DNA of 64,000 nt from a virus, in the IMG/VR virus record IMGVR_UViG_3300032287_003113, positions 124,001 through 188,000 of that record; one strand, given 5' to 3'. This document shows, one piece after another, positions 47,232 through 55,719 of the stretch (the stretch's first letter is position 1; each line of letters begins with the position of its first letter). The notes below the pieces were generated by a model, which saw nothing but the letters and a program-made list of their open reading frames with translations, did not search any database and was not told the origin of the DNA. Both the position numbers and the translations under genes were made by a program.

Positions 47232-48395
47232 GATAGGTATAGGCAAGCCAGTTCTGACATCTAGGCGATATGGGGGTATGCGTTGAAACGCACGATCTAT
47301 CGCTGTAATAGACCGAATCAAATGATCCCATTCACGCTTGATAAACGCCGGATCATTAAATAATTGATAGTTGTGTTCTAAGACGGGTTGCATGTCTAGC
47401 AACATGGTCATTTGTTGTTCTGTGCTTAATTCGCTAACAGTTTTTATTACTTGAGCAATAGCTTCAATACGTATTACAGGATCTTCTATTGCATCGTAAC
47501 TTTCATCCCAGTAGTCACCAAATGTACGAAAGCCATAACTACGCAAATACTCTAAGTTATGGGCACAACCAGCAAGTACGAATGGCATACGAAGTACAAT
47601 AGGTTTAAATATCTTTTCTGTCAAGTGTGTTTTTGTTTGAAAGAAACAGGTTTCCGTTACCAAGAATACAAAACTTTTCATCAACTCAGTCATAGGACTT
47701 AACAACATACTTTGATTGGGAATGTTTTGTCCAGCAAAATCTATACGCAACTCTGGTATCTGTTTTATGTTAGCAATGGCCTCGTTGATGTATGCTGGAT
47801 CAAATTCATATTCGGGAACACCTCGGCGTAGGTTATCATCAAACGCACCGTCGTCGGGGCAATGGTGACTGTAACTTACATATCCTGAATCAAGCAAATT
47901 GTTTTTGTATAATTCGTTTACCAACAGGCTACGATAGATACGACGGTTACTGGTCAGTCGATTAAAAGATATATAAGTTTTTTCTAAGGTACGTTCGTGT
48001 GGTAGTTGTAAACCAGGAAGCATTTGGTGTCCTCGGAACCAATCGTGGGCAGCAAAAATATGAAAGAAGTAATTGATATGCAGGAATGGAAATTCTTCAC
48101 AGATGCGTTTGGCTTCGTCACTGTCACGTTCAGTGGATACAAGAATAAATGGTTTTTGCTCAAGACCGGTGATGGCTTCAAACACAGGACGATTGTAATC
48201 TAAATCCAACGGCTCTTGATCATAAAAGATAAACAATGGCCCGCGAAATTTACCTGCATCTTCGTCATTGCGTCGAAATTCAAGATTTTCTGGTAGAGTT
48301 GATCCAAAAGGATGTAGGTAAACTACCCTGGGATCTGTTATAATAGTTTGTAGGTGTTGGAATATATTTTCGTAATGACTGGATAAGTTATACAT
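47217..48395 (-). CDS. GT10-like glycosyltransferase, reversed copy
   Basis: A 392-residue protein. The C-terminal module THLTEKIFKPIVLRMPFVLAG, then GFRTFGDYWDESYDAIED and MQPVLEHNYQLF, is that of the GT10-like genes at 30932 and 31914. The longer N-terminal half includes FIFYDQEPLDLDYNRPVF and KTYISFNRLTSNRR, the latter much like GT10 nucleotide-binding loops. It is the only minus-strand gene between 27 and 50 kb. Its tail overlaps the kinase gene by 15 bases and its ATG overlaps the ATG of the divergent gene. No promoter can lie between them. Confidence 0.65.
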   Translation of the reverse strand: MYNLSSHYENIFQHLQTIITDPRVVYLHPFGSTLPENLEFRRNDEDAGKFRGPLFIFYDQEPLDLDYNRPVFEAITGLEQKPFILVSTERDSDEAKRICEEFPFLHINYFFHIFAAHDWFRGHQMLPGLQLPHERTLEKTYISFNRLTSNRRIYRSLLVNELYKNNLLDSGYVSYSHHCPDDGAFDDNLRRGVPEYEFDPAYINEAIANIKQIPELRIDFAGQNIPNQSMLLSPMTELMKSFVFLVTETCFFQTKTHLTEKIFKPIVLRMPFVLAGCAHNLEYLRSYGFRTFGDYWDESYDAIEDPVIRIEAIAQVIKTVSELSTEQQMTMLLDMQPVLEHNYQLFNDPAFIKREWDHLIRSITAIDRAFQRIPPYRLDVRTGLPIPISLES

Positions 48396-50226
48396 GTTTG
48401 ATGTTTTTTACTTTGGCGATAAACCGGGCTTGTTTGCTTTTGAACAACCTGCGACTAGTCTCAAAGATGCCGCTGATAAATGTAAGACTACACACTACTG
48501 GTATATTTATGGGGGCAATGATTACACCGGCTTCGACTTTGAATACGTACCGGTACCTTGGGAAACCACGCACTTGCATGTATGGCCTAGCCAGCATCAA
48601 CGCAATGGCGAAGTGTATCTAGCCAATCGACGTACAGCACACAATCAAGAATGGCACTTCCATACAGAACAGAGTGTTGTCCGTAAGCCCGATCGCGGCA
48701 TATGGCGTGTACCCGACAACATAGACGACACAGACTTTGATTATTCATGGCATCCTGATCGTACCGAACCTGACTACGAATATCGATTTCCCACACAGTG
48801 GCAACGTGAAGGTGGTCCTGTGTATCCAGGCTCAGCCGGCGTCAAGTACATGACTGACCAACGCATACGTGCAGGCGCCACACAAATATTCTACATGGAC
48901 TTTATGAATGGTGGTATAGCACGTCATCAATTTGATTTGTTAAAATTAGATCACCCTGATATCAAGCGAACAAGATATGTGGACAACCACCTCAACGTGT
49001 TCAAGCGTATTATGAACATGGCCACCACAGAATACGTATGGATCATCAGTAGCATCTGCGACTATACGCAATTTGATTTTACCTGGCACCCCAGCGAAGC
49101 ACAGCGTGAAATGATCCACTGCTTTCCCACAGGCAACCAACGACGTGGCGACACATTTTACATACACGTTCCCAGTTTCACTCGGCAGATGTTTGAGTTA
49201 GAGCTGTTGGATTGGTTCAATGTTATCAACTACTCAGATGATCAACAGGTAGAACGTTTTGGTATGCCGGTACACCAATACTCAACCGACGATCTAGTAA
49301 CCGAAATCAAAAACTACAAGTTCGAAACTCCCTATGTGATGTTCACTAATCAAAAGGACCTGGTGTTACATGATAGCCCTTGTTTATGGACCAAGAAAGA
49401 CCGTACAGTGGTTCGTATTAGCACAGCAGGTGCTACTGCGATAGTGCCTCGAGATATCAAGGAGGATTTACGCACACAAATCTACGATTATCCTTACATT
49501 GAGGACACGAAACCCAGGTTAAACGACTACTTAGGAGGCCGTGATTGTCTCGACATAGTCTATATCAGCAACGGTGAACCGGACGAAGAACGTTGGTATG
49601 ATCATCTGTGCTATATGAGCAATACCCGAGCAAAATGGGTTAGAGGAGTTGATGGTAGAACAGCCGCTTATCAAGAAGCTGCACGTCAAAGTTCTACACC
49701 CTGGTTTTTTGCTGTGTTTGCCAAATTAGAAGTGTTGGGCAATCAGTTTCCTTGGGACTCCTGGTTACCAGACTACTTCCAAGAGCCCAAACATTATATT
49801 TTTAATAGTCGTAATCCTGTAAACGGCTTAGAGTATGGGCACCAAGGTGTCATTGCTTACAACAAGCGATTGGTGTTAGAGAATAACGCACCTGGCATAG
49901 ACTTTACACTAAGCCAACCACACGAAAGTGTTCCTATCCTGTCAGGTACAGCACACTACAATCAAAGTGAGTGGATGACTTGGCGTACCGCTTTCCGTGA
50001 AGTGGTCAAACTACGACACTTTATGGACATACAACCTACTGTGGAAACAGAACATAGACTCGCGACATGGTTGACGGTTGCCGAAGGTGATTTTGCTGAG
50101 TGGAGTATACGTGGCGCAGAAGATGCTGTGGCTTACTATACAGAAGTTGGCGGAGACTACGAACAGTTAAAACTCAGCTTTGAATGGGCTTGGCTAAGAG
50201 AACGATTTAATTCAAGTAAGCCGTAA
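48394..50226 (+). CDS. Large GT-A-like protein with three internal repeats
   Basis: A 610-residue protein. The N-terminal half has three copies of a roughly 40-residue unit near 35-78, 111-145 and 212-258, each with [DY]-x-x-FD[FY]-x-W/Y-x-P, then FPT/WPS-x-x-QR-x-G, then a short strand (example YTQFDFTWHPSEAQ ... CFPTGNQRRGDTFY). The C-terminal half (about 385-520) resembles the 299-residue protein at 29330, but the acidic DGD site is replaced by a non-acidic stretch (FFAVFAKLEV). A binding or scaffold role is therefore as likely as catalysis. The start codon overlaps that of the divergent gene. It converges with the aminotransferase (20-base overlap). Confidence 0.6.
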   Translation: MFDVFYFGDKPGLFAFEQPATSLKDAADKCKTTHYWYIYGGNDYTGFDFEYVPVPWETTHLHVWPSQHQRNGEVYLANRRTAHNQEWHFHTEQSVVRKPDRGIWRVPDNIDDTDFDYSWHPDRTEPDYEYRFPTQWQREGGPVYPGSAGVKYMTDQRIRAGATQIFYMDFMNGGIARHQFDLLKLDHPDIKRTRYVDNHLNVFKRIMNMATTEYVWIISSICDYTQFDFTWHPSEAQREMIHCFPTGNQRRGDTFYIHVPSFTRQMFELELLDWFNVINYSDDQQVERFGMPVHQYSTDDLVTEIKNYKFETPYVMFTNQKDLVLHDSPCLWTKKDRTVVRISTAGATAIVPRDIKEDLRTQIYDYPYIEDTKPRLNDYLGGRDCLDIVYISNGEPDEERWYDHLCYMSNTRAKWVRGVDGRTAAYQEAARQSSTPWFFAVFAKLEVLGNQFPWDSWLPDYFQEPKHYIFNSRNPVNGLEYGHQGVIAYNKRLVLENNAPGIDFTLSQPHESVPILSGTAHYNQSEWMTWRTAFREVVKLRHFMDIQPTVETEHRLATWLTVAEGDFAEWSIRGAEDAVAYYTEVGGDYEQLKLSFEWAWLRERFNSSKP

Positions 50227-51316
50227 TACTATCAATTACAAGTTCTACTTCGGTGTCTGTCATTTCGGGATAGATAGGTAAACTCAATGCTTCTTTGCTG
50301 TGTGCTGTACTACCACGCATGATATCTCTAGCATAATCCACATAATCCCAACCCACTGGATGTTCAAATAAAGGTTGTTCGTAGTGTATTTTAGTTTCAA
50401 TGCCTTTGCTGGCCAACATGCCTTGCATGGCACTACGTGATCCTGTGCGAATAACAAACTTGTGCCAAGCGTGTTCTACATCCGGATTGGGCAATAGTAC
50501 ATCCACCCAGTCAGTTAAGTTTTCTATATACAAGTCGGCTATTTCTTGTCTACGTCGTTGCCATGAGTCAAAGTACTTTAACTTGACCAACATTTGAGCA
50601 CAGTCAGCATCACTCATCTTGCTGTTGGTACCGGCATGGTCGTGATTCAATACCTTGCCATTGTCTCTGAGAGCCAGAGCAAATTGATAGATGTCGTAAT
50701 CGTCTGTGAGTATCATGCCGCCTGAACCATAGTTGTTTAGATTCTTTGTGGGATCAAAACTCAGTACGCTGACATCGCCTAATTTGCCTGATGGGATACC
50801 GTTATAGCTAGCACCAAAACTTTGTGCGGCGTCTTCGATAATCTTGACATCTTCGTTGAAGAATTTGGTAACATTTAATAGTCGATCGTAGTCTAATACA
50901 TTACCAAACATGTTGACATACATGACAGTATCTACATGTCCATCTAGGGCATAATCAATAGTTTCTATATCTAATAGAGCATTGTGATCTACATCGCAGT
51001 ACACAGGTTCGTTACCGGCCATTAGCACAGAGTTAAGTGTGGCAACAAAACTAATGCCAGGAATCATGATCTTTTCTATGCCTTTACTGCGAGCGGTGGC
51101 CAACTGAGCAAAGACCAAGGCCTGTGTTCCGGAGTTAACTGCCACACTATACTGACGCATACAACGTGCAGCCATTTGGCGTTCAAACATCTGTGTGTAA
51201 GGACCATCTAGCACTTGCCCCGTACGATATGCACGGTCACTGGCATCAAGAATCTCGTCTCGGAGCAGTTGGTATTGACGAGCTACGCCATTAAACGGTA
51301 CGTCGTAGCCACTCAT
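50207..51316 (-). CDS. DegT/DnrJ/EryC1/StrS-type PLP aminotransferase
   Basis: A 369-residue sugar aminotransferase. Visible are VNSGTQALVFAQLA (PLP phosphate loop), IIEDAAQSFGASYNG (Asp to the PLP ring nitrogen) and SFDPTKNLNNYGSGGM with the Schiff-base Lys at about residue 191. It would convert a keto-sugar nucleotide to an amino sugar, the usual partner of an epimerase/dehydratase, and that gene is next in the operon. ATG 51316 is preferred over a TTG at 51340. Either way the gene overlaps the epimerase end. Confidence 0.9.
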   Translation of the reverse strand: MSGYDVPFNGVARQYQLLRDEILDASDRAYRTGQVLDGPYTQMFERQMAARCMRQYSVAVNSGTQALVFAQLATARSKGIEKIMIPGISFVATLNSVLMAGNEPVYCDVDHNALLDIETIDYALDGHVDTVMYVNMFGNVLDYDRLLNVTKFFNEDVKIIEDAAQSFGASYNGIPSGKLGDVSVLSFDPTKNLNNYGSGGMILTDDYDIYQFALALRDNGKVLNHDHAGTNSKMSDADCAQMLVKLKYFDSWQRRRQEIADLYIENLTDWVDVLLPNPDVEHAWHKFVIRTGSRSAMQGMLASKGIETKIHYEQPLFEHPVGWDYVDYARDIMRGSTAHSKEALSLPIYPEMTDTEVELVIDSITAYLN

Positions 51317-52238
51317 AATATGCTTGAAAACCTTGTTCAATATCTACTCGTCCACGATAGCCAAAGTCTTGGCCGGCACGTATGGTGCTTAGTGTGCCAC
51401 GACTGGGAAATCTGGGATTGGCATCGGCCATCCTAATACGACCCTTGCCTGCAATCGCGACAGCCAATTCAGCGGCTTCTAATAGAGTACGTCCACGACT
51501 GCGTGTAATGTTGTATGTACGTTTGGAACTGTTAAAACTAAGTGAGGCCTTGACAATACCATCGACAGCATCATCAACATAGGTAAAGTCTAACTGTTCT
51601 TCTGCACCACATACCACAAGTTCTTGATCTAGCATGGCATTGGTTAAAAACTTGCTGACTACACGGTCTTCGACATCTCGTGGTCCATACACCGCACTTG
51701 GACGTAACACGACATAATCAATTCCGGCCCGTTCACATAGATCACGTGTTAGGCTTTCTCCGGCATATTTTAAAATACCATAGATACCTTTTGGATTACA
51801 ACGCATATCTTCGTAGCCGCACAGCTCAAAGTCTCCGTAGACCATGCTAGAACTGATGTAAACAAATCTACGAACATCGAAGCGTTCGCTACAGCGTAAT
51901 AAGTTAATCAATCCATTGGTCAATACTGTGGCACCTTCTTCGGGATTCTCATCCACAGCTTTGGCACGGGGAAATGCTGCACAATGTATCACAACATCAG
52001 GTCTGCACTCATCAAACACATTTAACAAAGCATTATAGTTTTTAATATCTACATGATGTATGCTGGTTGTAGCGATACGTTCCAAACGTTCTTGATGTAG
52101 TTTGGACATTTCGGCATCAGGCACAATACCGTAATTGGTAAAGTTATCTAGGATGCAAACATCGTGACCTTGTGCTTCAAGTTCAGCTACCACATTGTGC
52201 CCAATAAAGCCCACACCGCCAGTGACTAATATATTCAT
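51291..52238 (-). CDS. NAD-dependent epimerase/dehydratase (extended SDR)
   Basis: A 315-residue nucleotide-sugar enzyme. NILVTGGVGFIGHNVVAELE is the Rossmann Gly motif, VDIKNYNAL the Asp of the cofactor site, YISSSMVYG the catalytic Ser/Thr region and YGILKYAGESL the YxxxK pair. VLRPSAVYGPRDVEDRV is the substrate-side loop typical of GalE-type enzymes. It most likely makes the sugar nucleotide used by the aminotransferase and the cassette transferases. Full family length. It overlaps thyA by ATGA. Confidence 0.9.
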   Translation of the reverse strand: MNILVTGGVGFIGHNVVAELEAQGHDVCILDNFTNYGIVPDAEMSKLHQERLERIATTSIHHVDIKNYNALLNVFDECRPDVVIHCAAFPRAKAVDENPEEGATVLTNGLINLLRCSERFDVRRFVYISSSMVYGDFELCGYEDMRCNPKGIYGILKYAGESLTRDLCERAGIDYVVLRPSAVYGPRDVEDRVVSKFLTNAMLDQELVVCGAEEQLDFTYVDDAVDGIVKASLSFNSSKRTYNITRSRGRTLLEAAELAVAIAGKGRIRMADANPRFPSRGTLSTIRAGQDFGYRGRVDIEQGFQAYYEWLRRTV

Positions 52239-53146
52239 ACAGCCATTTCTGCTCGAATTGATGCGTGGCTAGTGTAGCCTGTCAATGAGATATCCGACAT
52301 GGTAAAATCAAATATACTTTTAACATCGGGATTGAGTAGAAGTTGTGGGGCAGGTAATGGTTCACGATCCAATTGTTCTCGAACCTGCTCTACATGATTC
52401 AAGTAGATGTGTGCATCTCCGAGCACGTGAACAAACTCTCCCACAGCCATACCACACGTTCTAGCTATTAGATGAGTTAACAAGCTATAGCTGGCTATAT
52501 TAAATGGAACTCCTAAAAACATGTCACAACTTCTTTGGTACATTTGGCAACTCAGCTTACGATCTCGACTTACGTAAAACTGTGCAAACATGTGGCACGG
52601 AGGCAATGCCATTTGACCTAGCTCGCCAGGATTCCAAGATGTTAATATGTGCCTACGTCCGTACGGATCTTTCTTTAGTCCCGCAATTAACTCTTTGAGT
52701 TGATCAACTTCTTTGATGTGCAATAAGCCGCCACGATTAAAAATGTTACCAAATGAATCTTTGAATGTTTCTTGTTTGTGCTCAATTGGAGTACGCCAGT
52801 GGCGCCATTGTACTCCATACACACGACCCAAGTCTCCTTCAAACTTAGCTTTTGTTTTCCAGTAAGGCGCAAGAGCATTAGGAGTCCAAATAGTTGCGGT
52901 ACCATCTGCGGTACCGTGTGTGATCTCGGCCAGTCTGCGTTCACTGCCTGAACCTTCAATCATCCATAGCAGTTCGCCTACACAGGCTCGCCAGGCAAGT
53001 TTTTTAGTAGTTACTGCCGGGAATGAAACAGATAAGTCATAGCGTTGTTGCAGACCAAACAGGCCGATAGTGCCCACGCCGGTTCGATCATCTCTTTGTT
53101 CGCCCTGCTCAAGAACTTGTCTAAGTGCGTCTAGGTATTGTTTCAT
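52235..53146 (-). CDS. thyA: Thymidylate synthase
   Basis: A 303-residue ThyA that methylates dUMP to dTMP with methylenetetrahydrofolate. Key blocks: DDRTGVGTIGLFG, FPAVTTKKLAWRACVGELLW, YGRRHILTSWNP, ALPPCHMFAQFYV with the nucleophile C184, and QRSCDMFLGVPFNIASYSLL. All are intact and the length is close to bacterial and phage ThyA (264-316). It lies in an operon with DHFR, which regenerates the folate it oxidises. T4-like phages commonly carry both for DNA synthesis. Overlaps with both neighbours are ATGA-type. Confidence 0.97.
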   Translation of the reverse strand: MKQYLDALRQVLEQGEQRDDRTGVGTIGLFGLQQRYDLSVSFPAVTTKKLAWRACVGELLWMIEGSGSERRLAEITHGTADGTATIWTPNALAPYWKTKAKFEGDLGRVYGVQWRHWRTPIEHKQETFKDSFGNIFNRGGLLHIKEVDQLKELIAGLKKDPYGRRHILTSWNPGELGQMALPPCHMFAQFYVSRDRKLSCQMYQRSCDMFLGVPFNIASYSLLTHLIARTCGMAVGEFVHVLGDAHIYLNHVEQVREQLDREPLPAPQLLLNPDVKSIFDFTMSDISLTGYTSHASIRAEMAV

Positions 53147-53928
53147 AGGTGTAATAAGTCTGTTAGGTGTTTATACAGTATTGTATGACCTTCTCGGTTA
53201 GGATGCAAGCCATCTGGATGAAAAATAAGCTCATCCATTATTCTGGTACTATCGGATATTGAGTCAAATTCTTGCCGAACTTGACGGGCAAATTCTGGAG
53301 TGTATGTGGATAAGTTGATGTAGTTGATATCCCAAGTATACGTTATACCAAATTCAGGATTATCTGTTCCGGGGTGTTCTTGATATTGTCCTGCTAACAA
53401 GTATATCCAACTTACCACTGTGGGCAATAGGTTTGTGTATTTGTTGAGTATATTAGTGTTTACATTATAGGTGCCACCAACACAATGTATGTTGGCATTG
53501 TGCTTTTTGGCCACTGTATCAAGTTGACGGTATATAGAGTCTTGTTGTTGACGTACTAGATTAATTAACCCGGCAGCTGTTTTAATGGCTTCGGTAAACC
53601 CGGGCAAGTTACCGGCATCACTGTCACGTTTGAGATTTAATTCAGCAAGTTCTGGCATGATAAGATCTAGCAAAGGATCAGCCATTATAAAAAATACAAC
53701 GTCTCCGTCTTGGTATCGGCTCGCTAATTTACCATCTAGATATGTGATCACACGACTGTGGTAACTACGAGCTTGACTGGCATCTACTACTGTGTATCCT
53801 GCATCGGCAAAATACTGTTTTATGCCATCATGTTGAACTACAGGATTACCAGGAGCCCATTCTCCACGAGCCCAGCTGGATCCTGATACAAATATTTTAG
53901 GTTGGTTTGCGTTTGAAGACCGACTCAT
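53143..53928 (-). CDS. SGNH hydrolase-like protein between thyA and folA
   Basis: A 261-residue protein. IFVSGSSWARGEWAPGN has Ser in a G-S-S context. DGDVVFFIMADPLLDLI corresponds to the third block. LIFHPDGLHPNREGHTILYK carries Asp-x-x-His at the C-terminus. It is a sixth SGNH-type protein, away from the cassette and on the other strand, between two nucleotide-metabolism genes. It overlaps DHFR by 32 bases at its start and thyA by 4 at its end. A role in nucleotide metabolism is not suggested by any motif. Confidence 0.6.
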   Translation of the reverse strand: MSRSSNANQPKIFVSGSSWARGEWAPGNPVVQHDGIKQYFADAGYTVVDASQARSYHSRVITYLDGKLASRYQDGDVVFFIMADPLLDLIMPELAELNLKRDSDAGNLPGFTEAIKTAAGLINLVRQQQDSIYRQLDTVAKKHNANIHCVGGTYNVNTNILNKYTNLLPTVVSWIYLLAGQYQEHPGTDNPEFGITYTWDINYINLSTYTPEFARQVRQEFDSISDSTRIMDELIFHPDGLHPNREGHTILYKHLTDLLHL

Positions 53929-54397
53929 AGACCGTAAATGTTGATTGAAAATCTCGACTTACTTGAGCACGTACAGGATGGAATCCTGTCAAGAACTCTT
54001 TTACATATATTCTAGTGTCTGCACGATAAGTTCCTTTGACGTGTGTTAGGTATATCCTATCAAACAAAGGTTTAGCAGTTTCTAACAGGGCGGAACCACC
54101 AATCACAAATATTTTTTTAGTGGGATTTTCACGCTCTAGATCCAGAAGTTTTTCTTGTACGTCACCGCTGAAAGGATTTGCATGTGTCACAGGTCTATGT
54201 GTGGCTACATACACAGTACGATTAGGTAACGGCTTGGGCATCTTGGGATCGTCCCAGGTCTTGCGGCCCATGACAACCACATGCCCAGTGGTCAAGTTTT
54301 TAAAGTGTTGTAAATCTTCAGCGTTATGCGGCCAAGGTAACGTTCCGTTATGGCCCATACCGCCGTTGAAATCAACGGCAAATATAGCATTTATCAT
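53897..54397 (-). CDS. folA: Dihydrofolate reductase
   Basis: A 166-residue DHFR that reduces dihydrofolate with NADPH. MINAIFAVDFNGGMGHNGTL is the N-terminal strand and M20-type loop, LPWPHNAEDLQHFKNLT the substrate helix, VVVMGRKTWDDPKMPKPLPN the NADPH/Arg loop, and KIFVIGGSALLETAKPLFDR the GG dinucleotide motif. Length is standard (about 160). It supports thyA two genes downstream. Confidence 0.93.
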   Translation of the reverse strand: MINAIFAVDFNGGMGHNGTLPWPHNAEDLQHFKNLTTGHVVVMGRKTWDDPKMPKPLPNRTVYVATHRPVTHANPFSGDVQEKLLDLERENPTKKIFVIGGSALLETAKPLFDRIYLTHVKGTYRADTRIYVKEFLTGFHPVRAQVSRDFQSTFTVYESVFKRKPT

Positions 54398-54741
54398 AAG
54401 TCTTTGAGTAAGTTGTCAGTGAAAGGCTGGATTACTTTGGCCACGCTGTCTACACTTATATGAAAATCGACATCTTTTATGATGTCATCTAAGGCTTCTA
54501 GTTTGGCATTGATAATTTTTTCCACTACAGCAGGATCGGCACCTTCGTCAATCATCTCAGCGACGTTGACATCTACACTGGTGCCATCTTTTAAATTAAC
54601 AGTAATATAACGTAAGACATTAATGGGTACTTGTTCTTTGGTTACTTCTTTTAAGAGCTTTTCCCATTGATCTTTACGGTTTAAGTTAAGCCGCTTGCTT
54701 CTTGGTCGGCGTGGCTTTTTTGGCTCTTGTTGGTTTGGCAT
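54394..54741 (-). CDS. Small basic/acidic protein of unknown function
   Basis: A 115-residue protein. The N-terminal 22 residues are Lys/Arg/Pro-rich (KKPRRPRSKR), then a charged helical region and a segment ITVNLKDGTSVDVNVAEMID. No catalytic motif is recognised. Its first 56 bases lie inside the end of the preceding gene in another frame, where both proteins encode basic tails. It may bind nucleic acid through that tail. Overlap with DHFR is ATGA-type. Confidence 0.6.
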   Translation of the reverse strand: MPNQQEPKKPRRPRSKRLNLNRKDQWEKLLKEVTKEQVPINVLRYITVNLKDGTSVDVNVAEMIDEGADPAVVEKIINAKLEALDDIIKDVDFHISVDSVAKVIQPFTDNLLKDL

Positions 54742-55390
54742 TTTTCGCGGGTGTTAGTGATTGTGCTTCTTCAGTTAAACGCTTGGCTTCGGCTAATAGT
54801 TGCTCGGCTTGTTTTTGCATCTGAGCAGCCTGGCTTAGTCTTTGTGTGGCCAAATCATCATCGCTTAGTACACCCTTGAGATAGGCAGCGGCGCTATCGG
54901 TTGCTTCAACATCAAGATTGGTTCTGCTGATACTGGAATTGTTTGGTGGCATACCAACTTCACGACCTTCTGTGGTACGACGTTTTTTAGTTTGCAATCC
55001 TGCATTGGCGTCAATGTCGGCCAACTTCTTGATGGCCTCTTCGCCTTTTTCCATTTCATCTAGGATACTGTTTAGTTCATCTAAACGTACACTGGATTTC
55101 ATTGTGGGAGTTATCAACACTTGGCTGGTTGGAACCTTCTTGATAAAACCTTCTTTGTGTAATACTTCAAGAGCATTACGACCATCAGCCATGGTTGTAC
55201 GGAACAACACGTCACTGAATTCTTTGGCGTTTTGACCAATTGGGCTTTCCAAGGCCTTCATGACTTCGTCATGAATCATGCGTGGAAGTGTTTCGCTGTA
55301 TGTAAGCAAGGCCATATGATCCTCGTTTGGTACACGGCGCCATAGTAATACTATTCTTTTGTTGTTGTGTTTACCCACATGTTTAATCAT
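54686..55390 (-). CDS. Conserved phage protein of unknown function with coiled coil and basic tail
   Basis: A 234-residue protein. The N-terminus, HVGKHNNKRIVLLWRRVPNE then HMALLTYSETLPRMIHDEVM, looks highly conserved, and NALEVLHKEGFIKKVPTSQV follows. Residues about 180-215 form a coiled coil (LSQAAQMQKQAEQLLAEAK). The tail is Ala/Lys/Thr-rich. I do not recognise a function. RegA-type translational repression was considered and dropped for lack of motif. A clear AAGGA 9 bases before the ATG fixes the start. Confidence 0.65.
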   Translation of the reverse strand: MIKHVGKHNNKRIVLLWRRVPNEDHMALLTYSETLPRMIHDEVMKALESPIGQNAKEFSDVLFRTTMADGRNALEVLHKEGFIKKVPTSQVLITPTMKSSVRLDELNSILDEMEKGEEAIKKLADIDANAGLQTKKRRTTEGREVGMPPNNSSISRTNLDVEATDSAAAYLKGVLSDDDLATQRLSQAAQMQKQAEQLLAEAKRLTEEAQSLTPAKNAKPTRAKKATPTKKQAA

Positions 55391-55404
55391 TTTGAATTTT
55401 CCTT

Positions 55405-55662
55405 TTATTCAGCAACTGGTGTGGCTACTGTTTCATCACTGGCTGGTGCAGAAGATGATGACATTGCGCCACTGGCTGTAAGGAAAGTGGTTATGCGATC
55501 AAATACTCCGCCAATCTGTGTGAATTCTTCGGCACGAAATGCGCCACGTGTACTGGCCAACTGAAGGGCCTGGGCACACAGCATCAAGTCCGATAATTGT
55601 AACTGAACTGCTGTTTCATCGGGCTGTGCTACTTGTTCTTGTTGTATTGCTTGTTCTTGCAT
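55405..55662 (-). CDS. Small Gln/Ala-rich protein of unknown function
   Basis: An 85-residue protein. The Gln/Glu-rich head is followed by two amphipathic helices (LSDLMLCAQALQLASTRGAF; FTQIGGVFDRITTFLTA) and a Ser/Pro/Ala tail. GGAG 6 bases before the ATG supports the start. It probably heads the operon that runs down to the aminotransferase at 50207. The 57 bases upstream (55663-55719) contain only an AT-rich stretch with no convincing promoter. Confidence 0.6.
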   Translation of the reverse strand: MQEQAIQQEQVAQPDETAVQLQLSDLMLCAQALQLASTRGAFRAEEFTQIGGVFDRITTFLTASGAMSSSSAPASDETVATPVAE

Positions 55663-55719
55663 AGATATCTCCGTAAACTATGCATATATTTACGATCTAT
55701 ACAGCCACCGGAAAAATTT

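Noticed and set aside
51317-51340. TTG start adding eight residues to the aminotransferase
   Set aside because: An ATG at 51316 begins the conserved sequence, and the longer form adds only overlap with the epimerase gene.
54686-55390. RegA-like translational repressor
   Set aside because: Size and position drew attention, but no RegA motif is visible.
55663-55719. Possible promoter before the gene at 55662
   Set aside because: Only AT-rich sequence with a partial CGTAAATAT box and no -35. Not strong enough to list.
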